NCBI RefSeq assembly: GCF_963678635.1
Contig: NC_087064.1
Location: 49,209,346 to 49,273,345, forward strand
DNA: 64,000 bases
From: Symsagittifera roscoffensis
Taxonomy: Eukaryota; Xenacoelomorpha; Acoela; Convolutidae
Direction: 5' to 3'
A model generated the notes under the pieces. The model was given only the letters and a program-made list of their open reading frames with translations, made no database searches and was not told where the DNA came from. Positions 1-11,795 of the stretch are shown in pieces. Position 1 is the first letter of the stretch. Each line of letters begins with the position of its first letter. The translations under genes were made by a program, and so were the position numbers.

Positions 1-1123
1 TATCAAAAAATTAATTGTTCTAGTAACTCTTGAAGGGCATCTATTTTTTTCTTTAACTTCGATAGTTAAGATTCTTTCAATAGAATCAGTGTTTTTTTTA
101 GGTTTACGTGCCTTCATTGCTCTTCCACTTGTCTGTTGGCTGTTTTTTTGTGTTCGGTTAGCAGACGTAATCAATTGGGAAAATAGAGTTTGTTTTCGGG
201 TTACCAACTAGTTTGACAAAATCACTGACATTTTTGTGAAGCCTGAAATGCTGCAGCAAACATGCCTAGTATCTTGAAAACTCTATTCAACTACTGATTA
301 CGACAACTAATTGACGACTTACGGCCTAAACTCGAATCCGGTTAGCGCCTGTTTTTTTTTAAAAGAGCAAAGTATTCAGCATCAACAAAACTTCGTCCTA
401 TCAATAATTTGTTTACGTTTTGTCGGCTTAGTTTCCACATAGCCTACATCATAATAAGGTAAGACACTTCTTTTGAAGTGTTTCTGATTCTCTAATTGCC
501 TTTGCGATAAGCAAGGGTAATGAAAGCCGAGTACTAGAATTTTGCTCCTGTAAATAAGTTTTTTCGCAGTATGGTCAATATCAGAAATGGTAAGCTAATA
601 AATTCAATTTTTTTGCGCCTTCAGCCACTTGGTCTAGATGTAACGATAACGTCTGAAACGGCCAAGGTGCTAAGTTTGAATCTGACAGGATTTGTTTTCT
701 TTGCAAACAAGAAATATTACGTTTTCCAAAAAGTTTTCGGTTTATTATTTGTCTAATTGTTTTCGTCTTCATAATTGTCACTCGTATGATTGTGTTCTTA
801 AGAGTTTTTGACGACGCGCTGTAGAAAAAGAGTGATGTATGATGACAAAGTCCATCAGCGATGATTAAATTGGTATTAAATTACACTATCAACTGCAAGT
901 GTATTGCAACCGGGTGCTTGACTTTTAACCGTAATTAAGAGTAATGAACGTAGTGAAATAAATGCTTTCCGTAGTTTGAACGTAGTTTTTTTTTAATGTT
1001 CACTTGCGTTCATAACTCTTTTACAATCTTTGATTGGCTATGTTTCTGTAAGCCATAAACAATGGCTTACATAAACAATGTTTCTGTAAGCCATAAACAA
1101 TTCTGTTTATCCATAAGCAAAGC
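1..1123. other. Non-coding flank left of the inverted-repeat element
   Basis: No supportable gene. The stretch is AT-rich with short open frames only. At 1048-1070 there is a small inverted repeat (arms GTAAGCCA and TGGCTTAC around a 7-nt loop), and the same GTAAGCCATAAACAA word recurs at about 1087-1101, making a short satellite-like patch just outside the element. The segment near 20-60 resembles 15455-15500 on the far side of the element (shared CATCTATTTTTTTCTTT), so the flanks may belong to one repeat family. Confidence 0.5.
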
Positions 1124-2948
1124 CATAAAAAAGGGAATAGAGCATCCGGTCTCCAAGCTATGTAATAAGACAGAGAATAAAATTCCTGTGTATTAAGAAA
1201 GCGGATAGGTTTCCTAATGTATTAAAATGATTCAGTGTGATGGTAAGTTTCAGAAAACTTTTGGCGCCCAATTTTACCATCTTTTAGGATAGTGTTAAGA
1301 TTTCCCTATGTATAAGGATTAGAAACACATTGTAGGGAATTAAGAACTCATTAAGATAGGGAATAAGTTTTCCCAATTTGTTAAGAGAGGGAATGGTAAG
1401 GTTTCAGTGTGATGGTAAAAGAATGGTAAGAAAAACTCTGTTTTTTTTGAATCTGTGTGAAAATGTCTAGTTTTTTCGCAAAAATTTTGGCACGCGTTAT
1501 GTAATTGGTAAGCAAAACGTGTAATATGTTTTTCGGTTCATGGTAAGTTGATGGTTAGATGTGCAAAAATTCGGATTTTTCTCAAAAAAAATGGAGTTTT
1601 TCTTTCAAAAAACTTGAAAACACGATAAGATATGATATAATTTGACCTAATAACGGTTTAATTAGATGATCACACTTTTCAAAACAGTACTCAATCTGGC
1701 TGAAAAATCTTTGAAATCTACTGAAATTTCGAAAAAAAAGTCACGTTTTTGAAAAAAGAATTCGAAAATTTCAAGTTTTTGGAAAAAACTGCAAAGATTT
1801 CGAAGTTTTTGAAAAATTCAGATTTTTCGAAAGAATTGCAGAAATCTCAAGGATTTGAATAGTTTTTTGTTGCTTCTGATCTAACTGAGAAAAATATACA
1901 AACATGTAGACTTAAAAACGAAGCTCAAATCGTATTTTAATTGGCGTCATGTTGAGGCAGTGATACAAAACTTTGAATAAAAAGATGGATTTTTTTTACA
2001 ATTTTCTCTCAAAAAAACGAAATACGATAAAGTTTACCTTAATTTGAGCTAAAGTGCGGTTTATATAACGCTATGAACATATAAAGCTCATACTAGAAGA
2101 TTCAATATTGAAACTTCGGATTTCTCGGGAATTTAGTGTAATTAACCGTAAGGTTCGACACAGTAAAAATTAATCAAATCTATCCAAATTTTCCATTTTT
2201 AACCTTTCATTCGTGTATTTACTTGATTTTTTGTCCAATTCAAGGAGATTTCACCCAAAAGTCTCAATCCAAACGAACAATAAGAGCAATATTCATTGAA
2301 ATTCCTAGATTAAAGTCCATGATCTAACTCCTCCTCAGTTTTCATATTAAAATCCATCGATATTAAAAATGGTTTCAAATCATTGATGAAAATTGAACAT
2401 TTTACTGCTAAAATTGACTAAAAATGGGGCAAGTTTTTCTTGAAAAAATTTTAGATTATATGATATTCAACAAAATCTTCTTCAAAACTGATGATTATCT
2501 CTGTTGCTTCTACAATATTATTTTGATAATTTTCCGTATAAATTCTCTATGTTTCGAGGTTATCCTGCTTCTTTTGAGTTTTTGCTATTGAACTCACTTT
2601 GCAAGAAAATTTAGTCAGACTGGGGAATTTAGGAGAAAATAGTATCAATTGAACGAACAATTTGCTGGCAAAGATAATATTGAACTGATAACGTCTAAAT
2701 ATTACAAGTAATTTGTACATGTTCGCCTTTAGGTTACCTTGTCCAGCTGCTACAGTAAACTATTCAAGCAAAAGTACAACTTGTGGAATCATTAACTATC
2801 ACTTTTCTTGCAAAATATTTATTAAATCGCTTTTTTTTCTTGATTTTTGTCGGAAGTTCTCTCAAAATTGACTAAGTGAGAAAGAATTGGTGATTTTTAA
2901 AGCATTCGAAAGCACATGTATAAACTCAGAACATAAAAGTGTATTTTA
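1124..2948 (+). repeat. Left terminal inverted repeat (about 1.8 kb)
   Basis: Reverse-complement partner of 11961-13968. The outer 300 bases carry several copies of a subterminal motif close to TTAAGATAGGGAAT (for example near 1351 and 1381). The inner part is low-complexity (GAAAAATTTCxAA words at 1600-1860) but aligns colinearly with the right arm as far as the ACATGTxxAAAC word near 2915. Confidence 0.7.
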
Positions 2949-4930
2949 CGTTGATTTCCTAGAATAAACTGTTTAAAATCTGAAAACGTTCGGAAGTAAA
3001 AATACGCAAGTGGGTCTAGTTCCCAACTTCTGCATAATGTAAATACTTCCAAAAGAACGATTAATAGAAAAATTGATTTGTAAAAGAAAAACAAAGTGCC
3101 AATTGTAACAAATAAATAGTTTTGCAAAATTTGTTAAGCAAAAAAAACTATAGTTCTACGTAATTTTCTAATTGAAAAAAATTGAAGCTAACCAGAACAA
3201 AATTTTTACTAATTGAAACTTTTCATGTTAAAGTTCAAATATTTAAGAGATTCTACAGCTAGTTCTGCCAAAGTATAAATTTGTTTAGAAAATTTGAGCA
3301 AGCTCCATATTATTTTCTCTAAAAATTTTTTATAATTCAAAATTTTTCTATCCGAAGTAATGAAATGTAGATCTTGAAAGCAAAATTTTGAATCATGCTT
3401 TATGTATCATCTTCCAAAAAATATCGGAGTTGGTTCAATTAAAAAAACCCTCAAATTATCTGAGTTTTGTATAAATTTACCATATATCTTTATATATATA
3501 TATATCAAATCAAAAAAATTTTCAAAATTTTACACTTTTATTTTGGATTTTTTCTCAAGATATAATTTATCAGCTAATTTCAATCAAATTATCTCGAAAC
3601 TCCTCATGAAATAAATTGAGTTTCTATCTCAAATTATTATTTTTTTCAGTTTCTGCTTCATCTACTATCTTCCAATTTAATTCAATTCGAACAAATTTTT
3701 ATTGAAAATTGAGTTTTAGATGGAAAAATGTATCATTTCAACGAACATTCAATTATCCGAAGTAGAAATCATACCATAAATGTTTTGCTAGAAATATTCA
3801 AATGATTTCTCAACCTGATAACACTATGTTGCTGTTTCAACTCTGATTTTCTATATTGAAGTAAGTTTTTTGTTGAGAATGTTGTATACTAATAAGTTGA
3901 AATTTTCACAAGTTGGCAAAAACATATACTTTTTTCATCTTTTCTAGGTCAGCTATCAATTTATTTTCCGAAATTGTCAGAAAACAGTAAAAAACCATAA
4001 TTTTGATTAAATCAACCCCATTATCTGCTTAAAATTGCACTACTATATGAAAACTTTTTCAAGCACTAAACAAGGAAATCTTTAAAATAGTAACTAGGCA
4101 AAACCTTTCAATTAGTCGATGTTTTATAAAATCCGTTTTCTTACAAAATTTCAACAAATACCCAAGCACTCATTTGCGTATGTTATTTATTTTTACTACA
4201 AATTTACTGGAACAAAATCTTCGCAAGCTTGCAACCAATGGAGTTTTTAGTGTAGATTAAACATTTTGGGATCGATTTCCATTGAAATTTTAATGGCAAC
4301 TTGAACTCGATTGTTGCTGGTTTTATCATCAATCGGAACCTTTGAATAAAACAATAAACGACACATCAAGAATAGTAGTGAAAAAACTGTACAAGTTTTA
4401 CTAATTTTTTTTTCAATTTTAATGTATAGACTTTTCAAATTCAGTAAAAATTATTAATCAAAGTCTTTTCTCCTATGATTTAATTAAAAAATATAATAAT
4501 TTTAAATTCTCTTGGAGTGTGTTTCGAGACTGCTGAGAACATAGTTTAACATTATTTTGACAAGAATAATGCTTCATCTTGATATGATTAGTGAGTTCCT
4601 CGCTGCTATATGTATAACAGTTTCATACTTTAGGAACACTTTAGGAACACTTTAAGGAACACTTTAAAACGCCACAGTCCTTACGATATCTCTACGTGTG
4701 TATGCTCTGCCAGAATCAAAACATGCTACTTTTTTGTTTCCTTTCAGTGACGCATCTCAATTTTGAAAAAAAGATTAATGGGAGATTTAGATTGTACCAA
4801 TTTTTTAGAAAAGAAGAGTTGAATAGCCTCAAAAGTGAATAAAGATAAATAAAAACAGTGATGTGAATTTATTAACCAATTGATTTAACGTGTTAGAAAA
4901 TCAGAAGGGATAAGCCAATCTAACCATAGA
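2949..4930. other. AT-rich interior of the element, no gene seen
   Basis: Very AT-rich with only short, low-complexity open frames. The one small feature is a triple direct repeat of about 11 bp (ACTTTAGGAAC) at 4629-4665. Confidence 0.45.
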
Positions 4931-4949
4931 GTTTTCAAACGTTTTGGTA

Positions 4950-5175
4950 TCAACCAATCAGAATCGAGCATTACTTTTAAGGAATTTTTTTAATTTTTCT
5001 GATATCAACCAATCAGAATCGAGCTTCAATTGTCATCGAATTTTCATTAAAATTTAATGTCAACCAATCAGAATTGAGCTCTAATTCTCCTAGATTTTTC
5101 AACAGTTTTGATATCGTTTGTAGATATCGAGCATTCCTTCAAAGGTAGTCTTTGTGGTAATAACCAATCAGAATG
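4950..5175 (+). promoter_or_regulatory. Cluster of four AACCAATCAGAA (CCAAT-box) motifs
   Basis: AACCAATCAGAA occurs at 4952-4963, 5007-5018, 5062-5073 and 5162-5173, spaced about 55, 55 and 100 bp apart inside degenerate repeat units that also share the word GAATCGAGC. CCAATCA is the core recognised by the NF-Y factor in animals. Function here is inferred. The cluster lies downstream of the minus-strand pseudogene at 5274-5855, so it may be a replication or packaging repeat rather than a promoter. Confidence 0.4.
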
Positions 5176-5273
5176 AAGTATTCACAGATTTTAAAACACT
5201 TAGTAGATCAGAACCATACTATGTTTATGAAACTTCCCAGTCAATCACTTTTATTGAGTTATTCTACCATAAC

Positions 5274-5855
5274 TTAGATATAAAATTGACACCAAAGAGA
5301 GATAAATGAGATTTCTTGTCTAATTTTTATATATTTTTTTCGATACTCAATCAAATTTTGAAATTCCGATAAAAATTTTTTCGATTTTTTTTCTTTATCT
5401 AACCAGTGAAAAAAGAAACTACCAAAATATATCTTTTTATCACTTTCTTTTTTATATTGTAAAATATACAACCGGAAGTCTTTATAATTAGGATAATCGA
5501 TTAAAAGATATTCTGACAAATCTAGATTTTGTATTTGTATCAAATTCAAAACAGTATCCGAAATGATGTTTCTTGTCTTCAATTTTTGTTTCATAGGCTC
5601 TTCCAGTGTTTTGTTTTTTACTGATCGACCACTCAATCTGTGTTAACTCTTCTAAATAAAAACAATGCTGATGAATATGGCAGTACTTTTTTTTCTGAAA
5701 TCTCCTCTCCACCTTTTCAACAAAATTATTGAATTTTCTGTGTTTCTATACAAGTTAAAACTAATACAATCTCCATCGGCGTCATCTGTCCACTACTCTT
5801 TTAGCTTTTTGTAGTAGTTCAACCTTAAAATCTGATAAAAGTCCATTTCAGACAT
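5274..5855 (-). pseudogene. Decayed small gene in the inverted-repeat element
   Basis: Read on the minus strand, an ATG at 5855 opens a frame of non-repetitive amino-acid composition (it begins MSEMDFYQIL). The frame hits an in-frame TAG after about 20 codons. The coding-like character then passes through at least two frame changes (near 5690 and near 5630) into the 120-codon frame that ends at 5274. The parts look like one former protein of about 190 residues, rich in Lys, Phe and Ile. I do not recognise the family. The alternative is that only the 3' 120-codon part (5274-5636) is real; it has no ATG at its 5' end. Confidence 0.4.
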
Positions 5856-6363
5856 TGAAAACGCTTTTGATAGAAACATATTTCCCTTGAAATAAGCAAA
5901 GAAACTTGAAAATTGTTGTATCATTTTTAATTTATTTTGTTTTAACAATCACCATAAAGTTTTTTTCCTTTATTTAGAGCGTAATTAGTTCTTAGGCATT
6001 TCATGTAGTTTATCAAAACCTCAAATTAAGGCAAAAAAAATGAAAACAACCAATGAAATTCTGAAATGTGAAAAATAATGATCATGTGTTCAACTAAATT
6101 TACATTCTTATTTGTATTTTTGTTCAAATAAGACAAAATTTAGTTCAATTTTGATAAAAACAGTAGTTAAATAAGTTTTTTTTGATATTCCTGAAAGAGT
6201 TACTGGAAAATTATTTGATAATTGGTTTGTGTTTTATGTCAATTATGATTAAGTTGTATGTTTTGTCTGACATTTCCTCAAATATCCCAGCTCTAAATGT
6301 ACACTTCAGTCAGAAAAAATAGTTTTGAACCAACAATATTTCAATTAAGAAACATAAAAAGCA
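5856..6363. other. Spacer, no gene seen
   Basis: AT-rich spacer between two minus-strand genes of the element. No motif, repeat or open frame worth naming. Confidence 0.4.
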
Positions 6364-6843
6364 TCACAAAGCAATACCGAGGCTTACAATTATCATCAAA
6401 CATAAAGTATAGTTGACATAGGCAACATATTTCATTGCTTCATTCTCTTTAGCAGTGAAGAATCGAACTTGAATGTAGAATAGCTTGTTCACATAGTACT
6501 TCTTGACTGTGACGCACAACTTCCTCATGTTGTATGTTGCTATTTCACATACTCCATTACAGATGTCGAGCTCTTGGTCCATCGTTGATTCTTTAACAGA
6601 TTTGGCTTCATATATAGGTAAGAGGCTAAAGTTTTCAGCATCGTGAATAACGGTATTCCGGATTGCCGATATTGCTTCTCCTTCTTTTTCACCAAGATAG
6701 ACTTGTTGGAACTTTTCAAATTGTCCCACATCCTTAACTTTTAAAATTTGAAAGCACGGTTCAAAATAAGTTTTCCCCTTGTAGGATTTTTGGAACCAAA
6801 CAAATCTGCCAACTCTTGTTTGATTTTTTTTCGAATTCAACAA
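6364..6843 (-). CDS. Unknown 159-aa protein with C-terminal membrane anchor
   Basis: An uninterrupted minus-strand ORF from an ATG at 6843. It begins MLNSKKNQTRVGRFVWFQ, has mixed composition and no repeats, and ends in a hydrophobic segment of about 20 residues (VNYTLCLMIIVSLGIAL), which fits a tail-anchored or type II membrane protein. There is no N-terminal signal peptide. Five cysteines are scattered (PCF, ICNGVC, LCV, LCL) without a recognisable domain. The gene is head-to-head with the 224-aa ORF at 6932, with 88 bases between the two ATGs, so the pair may share a bidirectional promoter. It is one of only two undamaged genes in the element, which suggests selection or recent activity. 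I recognise no family, and a viral or transposon origin is inference from location alone. Confidence 0.5.
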   Translation of the reverse strand: MLNSKKNQTRVGRFVWFQKSYKGKTYFEPCFQILKVKDVGQFEKFQQVYLGEKEGEAISAIRNTVIHDAENFSLLPIYEAKSVKESTMDQELDICNGVCEIATYNMRKLCVTVKKYYVNKLFYIQVRFFTAKENEAMKYVAYVNYTLCLMIIVSLGIAL

Positions 6844-6931
6844 AATTGAGACCAGTGTCTTTTCTTGAGTATATTTTTGATGAGCAAACTGATCATATGA
6901 GCAGAAATGAGAAAAATGGTTTTGAGATTAA
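6844..6931. promoter_or_regulatory. Candidate bidirectional promoter between divergent ORFs
   Basis: 88 bases separate the start codons of the divergent 159-aa and 224-aa ORFs. The spacer is AT-rich (TATATTT near 6868) and has no CCAAT box. The promoter role is inferred from geometry only. Confidence 0.3.
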
Positions 6932-7606
6932 ATGAAAATGGAAGTAAACAATATGAGTCATCGCGATTTCCATATATGGAAGCAGTACCAAGTATGGAAG
7001 GTTTTATATGAATTTTCCTTATATGGAAAGTGTGCAGGCGTTATTTCTCCAAAAACAATACCACATTTTCTACAAAAGTCAATCTTCCCAATGGCAGCTG
7101 CTCTGTGTCAAGCTCATCCAGCTTTTATTCAGATTACAGTAAAAAACCGCTATTTTTCTGATTCCAACAGGTTTTACGAAAAATACATAGTGACCCAAGA
7201 TTATTGTGTGTCTACCCACAATGTTTTATGTTCTTTGAAGAATTGTAAGTTCCATTTGGGTTTAGTAAGAACATCTTTTAGCCAAATTTTGCAGGGATTA
7301 GATAAACATATTTACGTATATCAGGAACTTGACTGTCTCTACACTTTGTTCAAACACAGATTCCATTCAAGTATTGTTACATCGAGTGGAGAAGTATTGA
7401 ATCAGCTTAATCGAGCAGTTCAACATGTTTTACAATGGAAAGGAGCCAAAAAGATGCCTAGTATTGCAAAGCAACGGCTAATTCGGAAAAATTACGAGAG
7501 ACATTATCTAAGTTCTAATCAAAAACTTGCTTCCACACAAACTCATGGTTCAGCGTTTCTGGACAGAATTCGAAAAAAAATTCAAAACTTGAATCTGATT
7601 TGTTGA
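6932..7606 (+). CDS. Unknown 224-aa protein
   Basis: An intact plus-strand ORF. The first ATG is at 6932; a second in-frame ATG two codons on and a third at MSHRDF are also possible starts. The product is basic (predicted from many Lys, Arg and His residues), has six or seven Cys, and ends in a Lys/Arg-rich tail (AFLDRIRKKIQNLN). It has no signal peptide, no clear membrane span and no low-complexity sequence. The central region with repeated His and Cys (ALCQAHPAF, CVSTHNVLCSLKNCKFH) could bind a metal, but the spacing matches no zinc finger I know. It is divergent from the anchor-bearing ORF at 6843. I cannot assign a function. Coding status rests on length in a very AT-rich context and on the non-repetitive composition. 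Confidence 0.55.
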   Translation: MKMEVNNMSHRDFHIWKQYQVWKVLYEFSLYGKCAGVISPKTIPHFLQKSIFPMAAALCQAHPAFIQITVKNRYFSDSNRFYEKYIVTQDYCVSTHNVLCSLKNCKFHLGLVRTSFSQILQGLDKHIYVYQELDCLYTLFKHRFHSSIVTSSGEVLNQLNRAVQHVLQWKGAKKMPSIAKQRLIRKNYERHYLSSNQKLASTQTHGSAFLDRIRKKIQNLNLIC

Positions 7607-7831
7607 AGATTATTGATTGTTTTATTGACTGTTATGATTCTGTGATTAGTGATTATGTAAGCTTTGTGATAAAATACTCAAGTGTCTTCCAATGTTTTCT
7701 TAGTAGTTTGCCCTGAAAAGTCTTTAAAAACTAAGCTTCGTTTCAGGAACACTTAATTCAAATAAAAAAAACCAATTAACAAACAAATGGGAAACTTGAA
7801 AAAAAAAATGTGTAACAAGACAAAAATTGAG

Positions 7832-8442
7832 TTAATTTTCGAGTTGGTTGTCACTTTTTTCTTTATGTGCCACACCATGTTTTCTTCTAAGCAGTGCTAA
7901 GTTATCCTGTTGAACCTTCAATTTTTCTTTGTACTTTTTATCACGAATAGTTTCAGTTTTTCGCCAATCTTGAAGTGAAGTTCTTAGATTTCTGAAACAC
8001 ATCTTTGGATCTCTGTAGAAGATGTCAAATTCAACCATGTTTTCAAAATTAGTCATACGTAGTGAATATTCACTTGTAAGCAAATGAAAACCCTTTCCGT
8101 ATCCCAGATTCACAGTTTCATCAAAAGATTTTTCATTTGAATCACATGAAAATCCGTACTTTTATCTCGAAGTTGACTTAGACATAGCCAATCTTTTCAA
8201 AAATCTCCAATTCTTTTACTCTCGAGTTCTTTTCATTCTGAAGGTTCTATGATAATTTGCTCACTAAACTGGGAGATTTTAATAAATTTGAGAATCTTGA
8301 CAGTTTCGGTTCCAATTCCAAACTGGATGCAGTAATTCGCTCGTTCTATTTTGATTGGTTTCAGTTTTTGGGATAGATTTCCATTTTTTAAAATATTTTT
8401 ACTCATCTTGATAGAATGAACTGAACTGTAGGAGATTTTCAA
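7832..8442 (-). pseudogene. Decayed gene with frameshift and stops
   Basis: On the minus strand an ATG at 8442 opens a 69-codon frame (begins MKISYSSVHSIKMS) that ends in TGA at 8233. The same frame continues with coding-like composition through a further TGA to about 8165. The signal then jumps to another frame, open from about 8156 and running to the stop at 7832, whose product is charged near its end (RDKKYKEKLKVQQDNLALLR, probably helical or coiled-coil). Together they look like one protein of about 200 residues broken by two stops and one frameshift. The family is unknown. The alternative is two short independent genes, but the downstream frame has no upstream ATG. Confidence 0.4.
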
Positions 8443-9540
8443 ATCATATGAAACTTTTTATTTTCAGCTTTAAATTTTGCTGACATTCTCTAAAAACATC
8501 TGAACTCATTCAAATATCTGAACTTGGTTGACTTTAATTGTTTAGAGAGGGCTTTGTAGAAAAAGAGTTTTTTGTTTATCTGAAGCTAAATTTTAAAGCT
8601 TTTTTTGAAAAGGAAGAATTTCTTTGAAAACTATTCCTTTTAATCACAACCTTGGTTGAGTATCTTTATTTAAAATTAAAAATTTAGCAAATACACTAAC
8701 ATCCACAAATTATTTCATCAATCTCCTAACCTTAGAGTTAGTTCTGGAATTCTGATTGGTTGAATTTTTATTGGATAAATCTAGAATTTAGAAGATTCAG
8801 AAAAAGTTAGAAGTTAATGTGTAATGACTTCTCATAAATTCCAAGGATTTAATCTGTAGATTCTAAAAGTTAGGAAACTCTAGAAGTTAATCATTAGTGA
8901 CGTCAATTTCTCTGGCGGAAATTTTCTACAACTTTTACTGTTCTATAAAAGTTAAAGTGTAATGAAGTCATTTGCTCAGTTGGAATTACTTTTTTGCCTA
9001 AGAAAAATCAAAAACACCTTATTAGCTCTGTCGAGAATCATGTTAAACCCTCGGATTGATTTTTTAAAATAATTGTTTTTATAAAAGTTGAACATTTGTT
9101 ATAAGAATTTTACCAAAGTTAATTTTTTTCCAGCTTGAACAGTTTTTAACATATAAATATAAATAGTTTTTATTTTGTTTACCAAAAACTCTCTCGAGAA
9201 TTTCTGTAAAATGCTAAGAAATCTAATATTTTTTTTTCGGTAAAATGCATGTTTTTTCTTGGTTTTTTCAAAAATTATGATAAAGTCTAACTTTATTTCC
9301 CAAATGATAAAGCGAAAAACGCAAAATTTTAGTGTAAAAAAAATATTGACTTATTGCTTAGAAAACTTATACATTGATGATTTTCATCGCCATTCCCTAT
9401 ATTTAAATATTGGTTTTCTTTTGTTAATGATCAACAGACATGCAAAAATTAATTTTCTAGAGGACTACACAAAAATTTCATAAAGATTAATAAAAAACTG
9501 TGCAGGAAAAATGGTAATGATTTATTTTAGCAAGATGCTA
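8443..9540. other. Non-coding interior with one reversed CCAAT motif
   Basis: AT-rich, with no convincing gene. The reverse complement of AACCAATCAGAA lies at 8750-8761, about 310 bp upstream of the decayed minus-strand gene that starts at 8442 and in the matching orientation. The 74-codon open frame at 9259-9483 has simple, AT-driven composition and I do not count it as a gene. Confidence 0.4.
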
Positions 9541-9900
9541 AAAAGTTTCATTTTTTTCGACAAAAAGCATAATTTGTTTCACTTTTTTCAACAGAATACA
9601 AAAAGTATTTCAATTTTCTCAGAAAAGTGTGAAAAGTGTTTCATTTTTTTCAAGCGTATGTGAAAATTGTTTCACTTTTTCCCTACAAATGCGAAAAGTG
9701 TTTCGCTTTTTAGATCAAAATACGAAAATTTTTACACTTTTTCCGACAAAATGCGAAAAGATTTTCAGTTTTTTGACAAGATGCGAAAACTGTTTTACTA
9801 TTTTTCGACAATATCCAAATAGTGTTTCAATTTTTTCTACAAAATTTGAAAAAGGTTCGAATTTTTTTTTGATAAGATGCAAAAAACCATCAGGTGTTTT
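9541..9900 (+). repeat. Minisatellite, about 36-bp unit
   Basis: About ten degenerate tandem units built on TTTTTCGACAAAATGCGAAA and AGTGTTTCA. The resulting 103-codon open frame (9629-9940) is a by-product: its peptide repeats a Cys-Glu-Asn-Cys-Phe-like phrase with the same 12-residue period. Confidence 0.7.
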
Positions 9901-10129
9901 TTACTTGTGTACAAATTTTCTATTGTTTTTTTTTCTATAATATGTGTGCAAAAAATAATCAAGTTTCTTAACATGTGTGCAAATTCGGAGCACTAAATAA
10001 GGTACTTACTATTTTTCAATAGTTTACCTTGAACTTCTCATCTATTCTCATAATTAGAATGAAATTGGAGAAATTAATTAATTACAAAGAACGAAGCTAA
10101 TGCCAAACAACAATTATTTACAAGAATAT

Positions 10130-10602
10130 TCAATCAAAGAGCTGTCGAGATCTCTGGGTGTTCTCTATAGAACGCAGAGCAGGACGAGGTTGGAGAGGTT
10201 GTTGCAGAGCTGGAGGTGCCATTGTTTCCGAGAAGCCCCCATCTTCATCCAGTGTGATGGGGTTATCGGCTGATCCTGCTTCCTCCCAAGAAAGAGGAAG
10301 TCATCGACTGGTTGAGCCACATATCTAGAGTCAGGAGTGTCGGGATATTTCATTCCCACCTGCTCAGCCACTTGCTCCATCATTTACATTTCTCCGAGTT
10401 GGTTCTCTGTCATGGTTACTTGCATCATATGATATTCGTTGAACTCCCTTTGCATCACTCCTTCCATATGCGCGACTTAGATTGGGATGTCCATTCGTGC
10501 CAGAAAAACTCTAGAGACTGTTTCTGGCCCTTGAGTTTGTACTAGATCAGGCGAAAAATCTACAGAGTACATAAGGTTGCTGTTTTGCACTGAAAAGATC
10601 AT
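10130..10602 (-). pseudogene. Decayed gene in the element (two TAA stops, one frameshift)
   Basis: The minus-strand frame from the ATG at 10602 begins MIFSVQNSNLMYSVDFS and keeps clear coding character through two in-frame TAA codons (near 10479 and 10384). Near 10290 the signal passes into another frame whose acidic, Pro/Gln-rich tail ends at the TGA at 10130-10132. Both TAA codons sit where CAA would fit. The original product would have been about 155 residues, rich in Met, Glu and Gln with a proline-rich C-terminus. GC content is visibly higher than the surroundings. I do not recognise the family. A reversed CCAAT dodecamer lies about 140 bp upstream (10744-10755). Confidence 0.5.
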
Positions 10603-11795
10603 TCTGAGCAATAAGTTGAGTAAAAGAGTAAAAGCAAGAATGATTTACACCTGAGGGAGGAAGTAAATGACGGTAGTTAAGTTGAAAATGTAATGTATTT
10701 TAGTTGGGAATGAGGGGTACCTTCAACTCGAATGTGTGGGTTTAACCAATCAGAATTGATTTTCCATATTTGGTCTGTCAGATTTCAGCTTCCTTTTTTG
10801 GAAATTTTATATAAAAGTCGTGTCCAAACGGAAACAATTTTCCATTTTAGGTACTTTTTACACCTTGACCTAACCAATCAAAAAGATAATTTATTTTGTT
10901 CTAGTTGTCGTAAACAATCAGAGAACCAGTTTAAAGACTTAAATCTTCCCATTAAGTAAAATTAAATACAAAAGCAATCGCAAAAATAAATGACCAAAAA
11001 ATGTTTGCTGTAAAGTTAGGAAATATTTCCGATATAAGTAACACCAGAATGAAAAATATAACAAGTAGCATCTCTGCAAGTTTTCTCATTAAGTCAATTG
11101 AATTTTTTGTTCACAATCAATGAGAAATTGTTGCTTTTTGAGTAAATTCTCAATTTCTTTATTTTTGATGTAAATTTGAGAGGATAGCTCGAAAATGTTG
11201 TATTTTTCAAAGCAAATTTCTTGAAAACTTATTCAAAACCTAATCAAGCCGGATTTTGAACTTTAAAAGTCTTAAATGAATTGAAGGAACAAAGAATTTT
11301 GCTGGGGAGTTTTTAAAAGTTTCGGTTTTGGGTAGGGGATAAAAAGAGTCTTTGATATATTGTCATACGACTTTTGTCGAAGTTCAAAATTTTGAGATTA
11401 ATTAAAATTTATTTCCTTGTCAAATGTAATTCAGCCTTAACTTTAAAGCTTTGATACGCAATTTGTGGATCATTTTAAACATTTTGACTGTGAAAGTTTC
11501 ACTAAAGAGACCTCTGCTTAGCCGGATAACTCTATTTGTACGTCATAAACGTCCAAAAAATTACAAAAAAAAATATGAAATGAGTAAGAATCTGCATCTG
11601 TTTCATCAATAAGGAAATCGCACGGAGTATTTTTTTTTTTCTGGTACAGTAACTCGAGGAAATTCAAATGTTTTTTCATAGACATTTTTCAAATAATGAT
11701 TAAGGATTTTGAAAAATGATCAGCAGTTCACTTTTAGAAAATGGTGGATTCTGAATGGTTGATTTCCAACAAACAGTTACCAAAAGAATACTCAG
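10603..11795. other. Non-coding interior with CCAAT motifs at 10744 and 10872
   Basis: AACCAATCAGAA at 10744-10755 and the variant AACCAATCAAAA at 10872-10883. The rest is AT-rich. The 75-codon frame at 10732-10959 includes both motifs and is not convincing as a gene. Confidence 0.4.
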
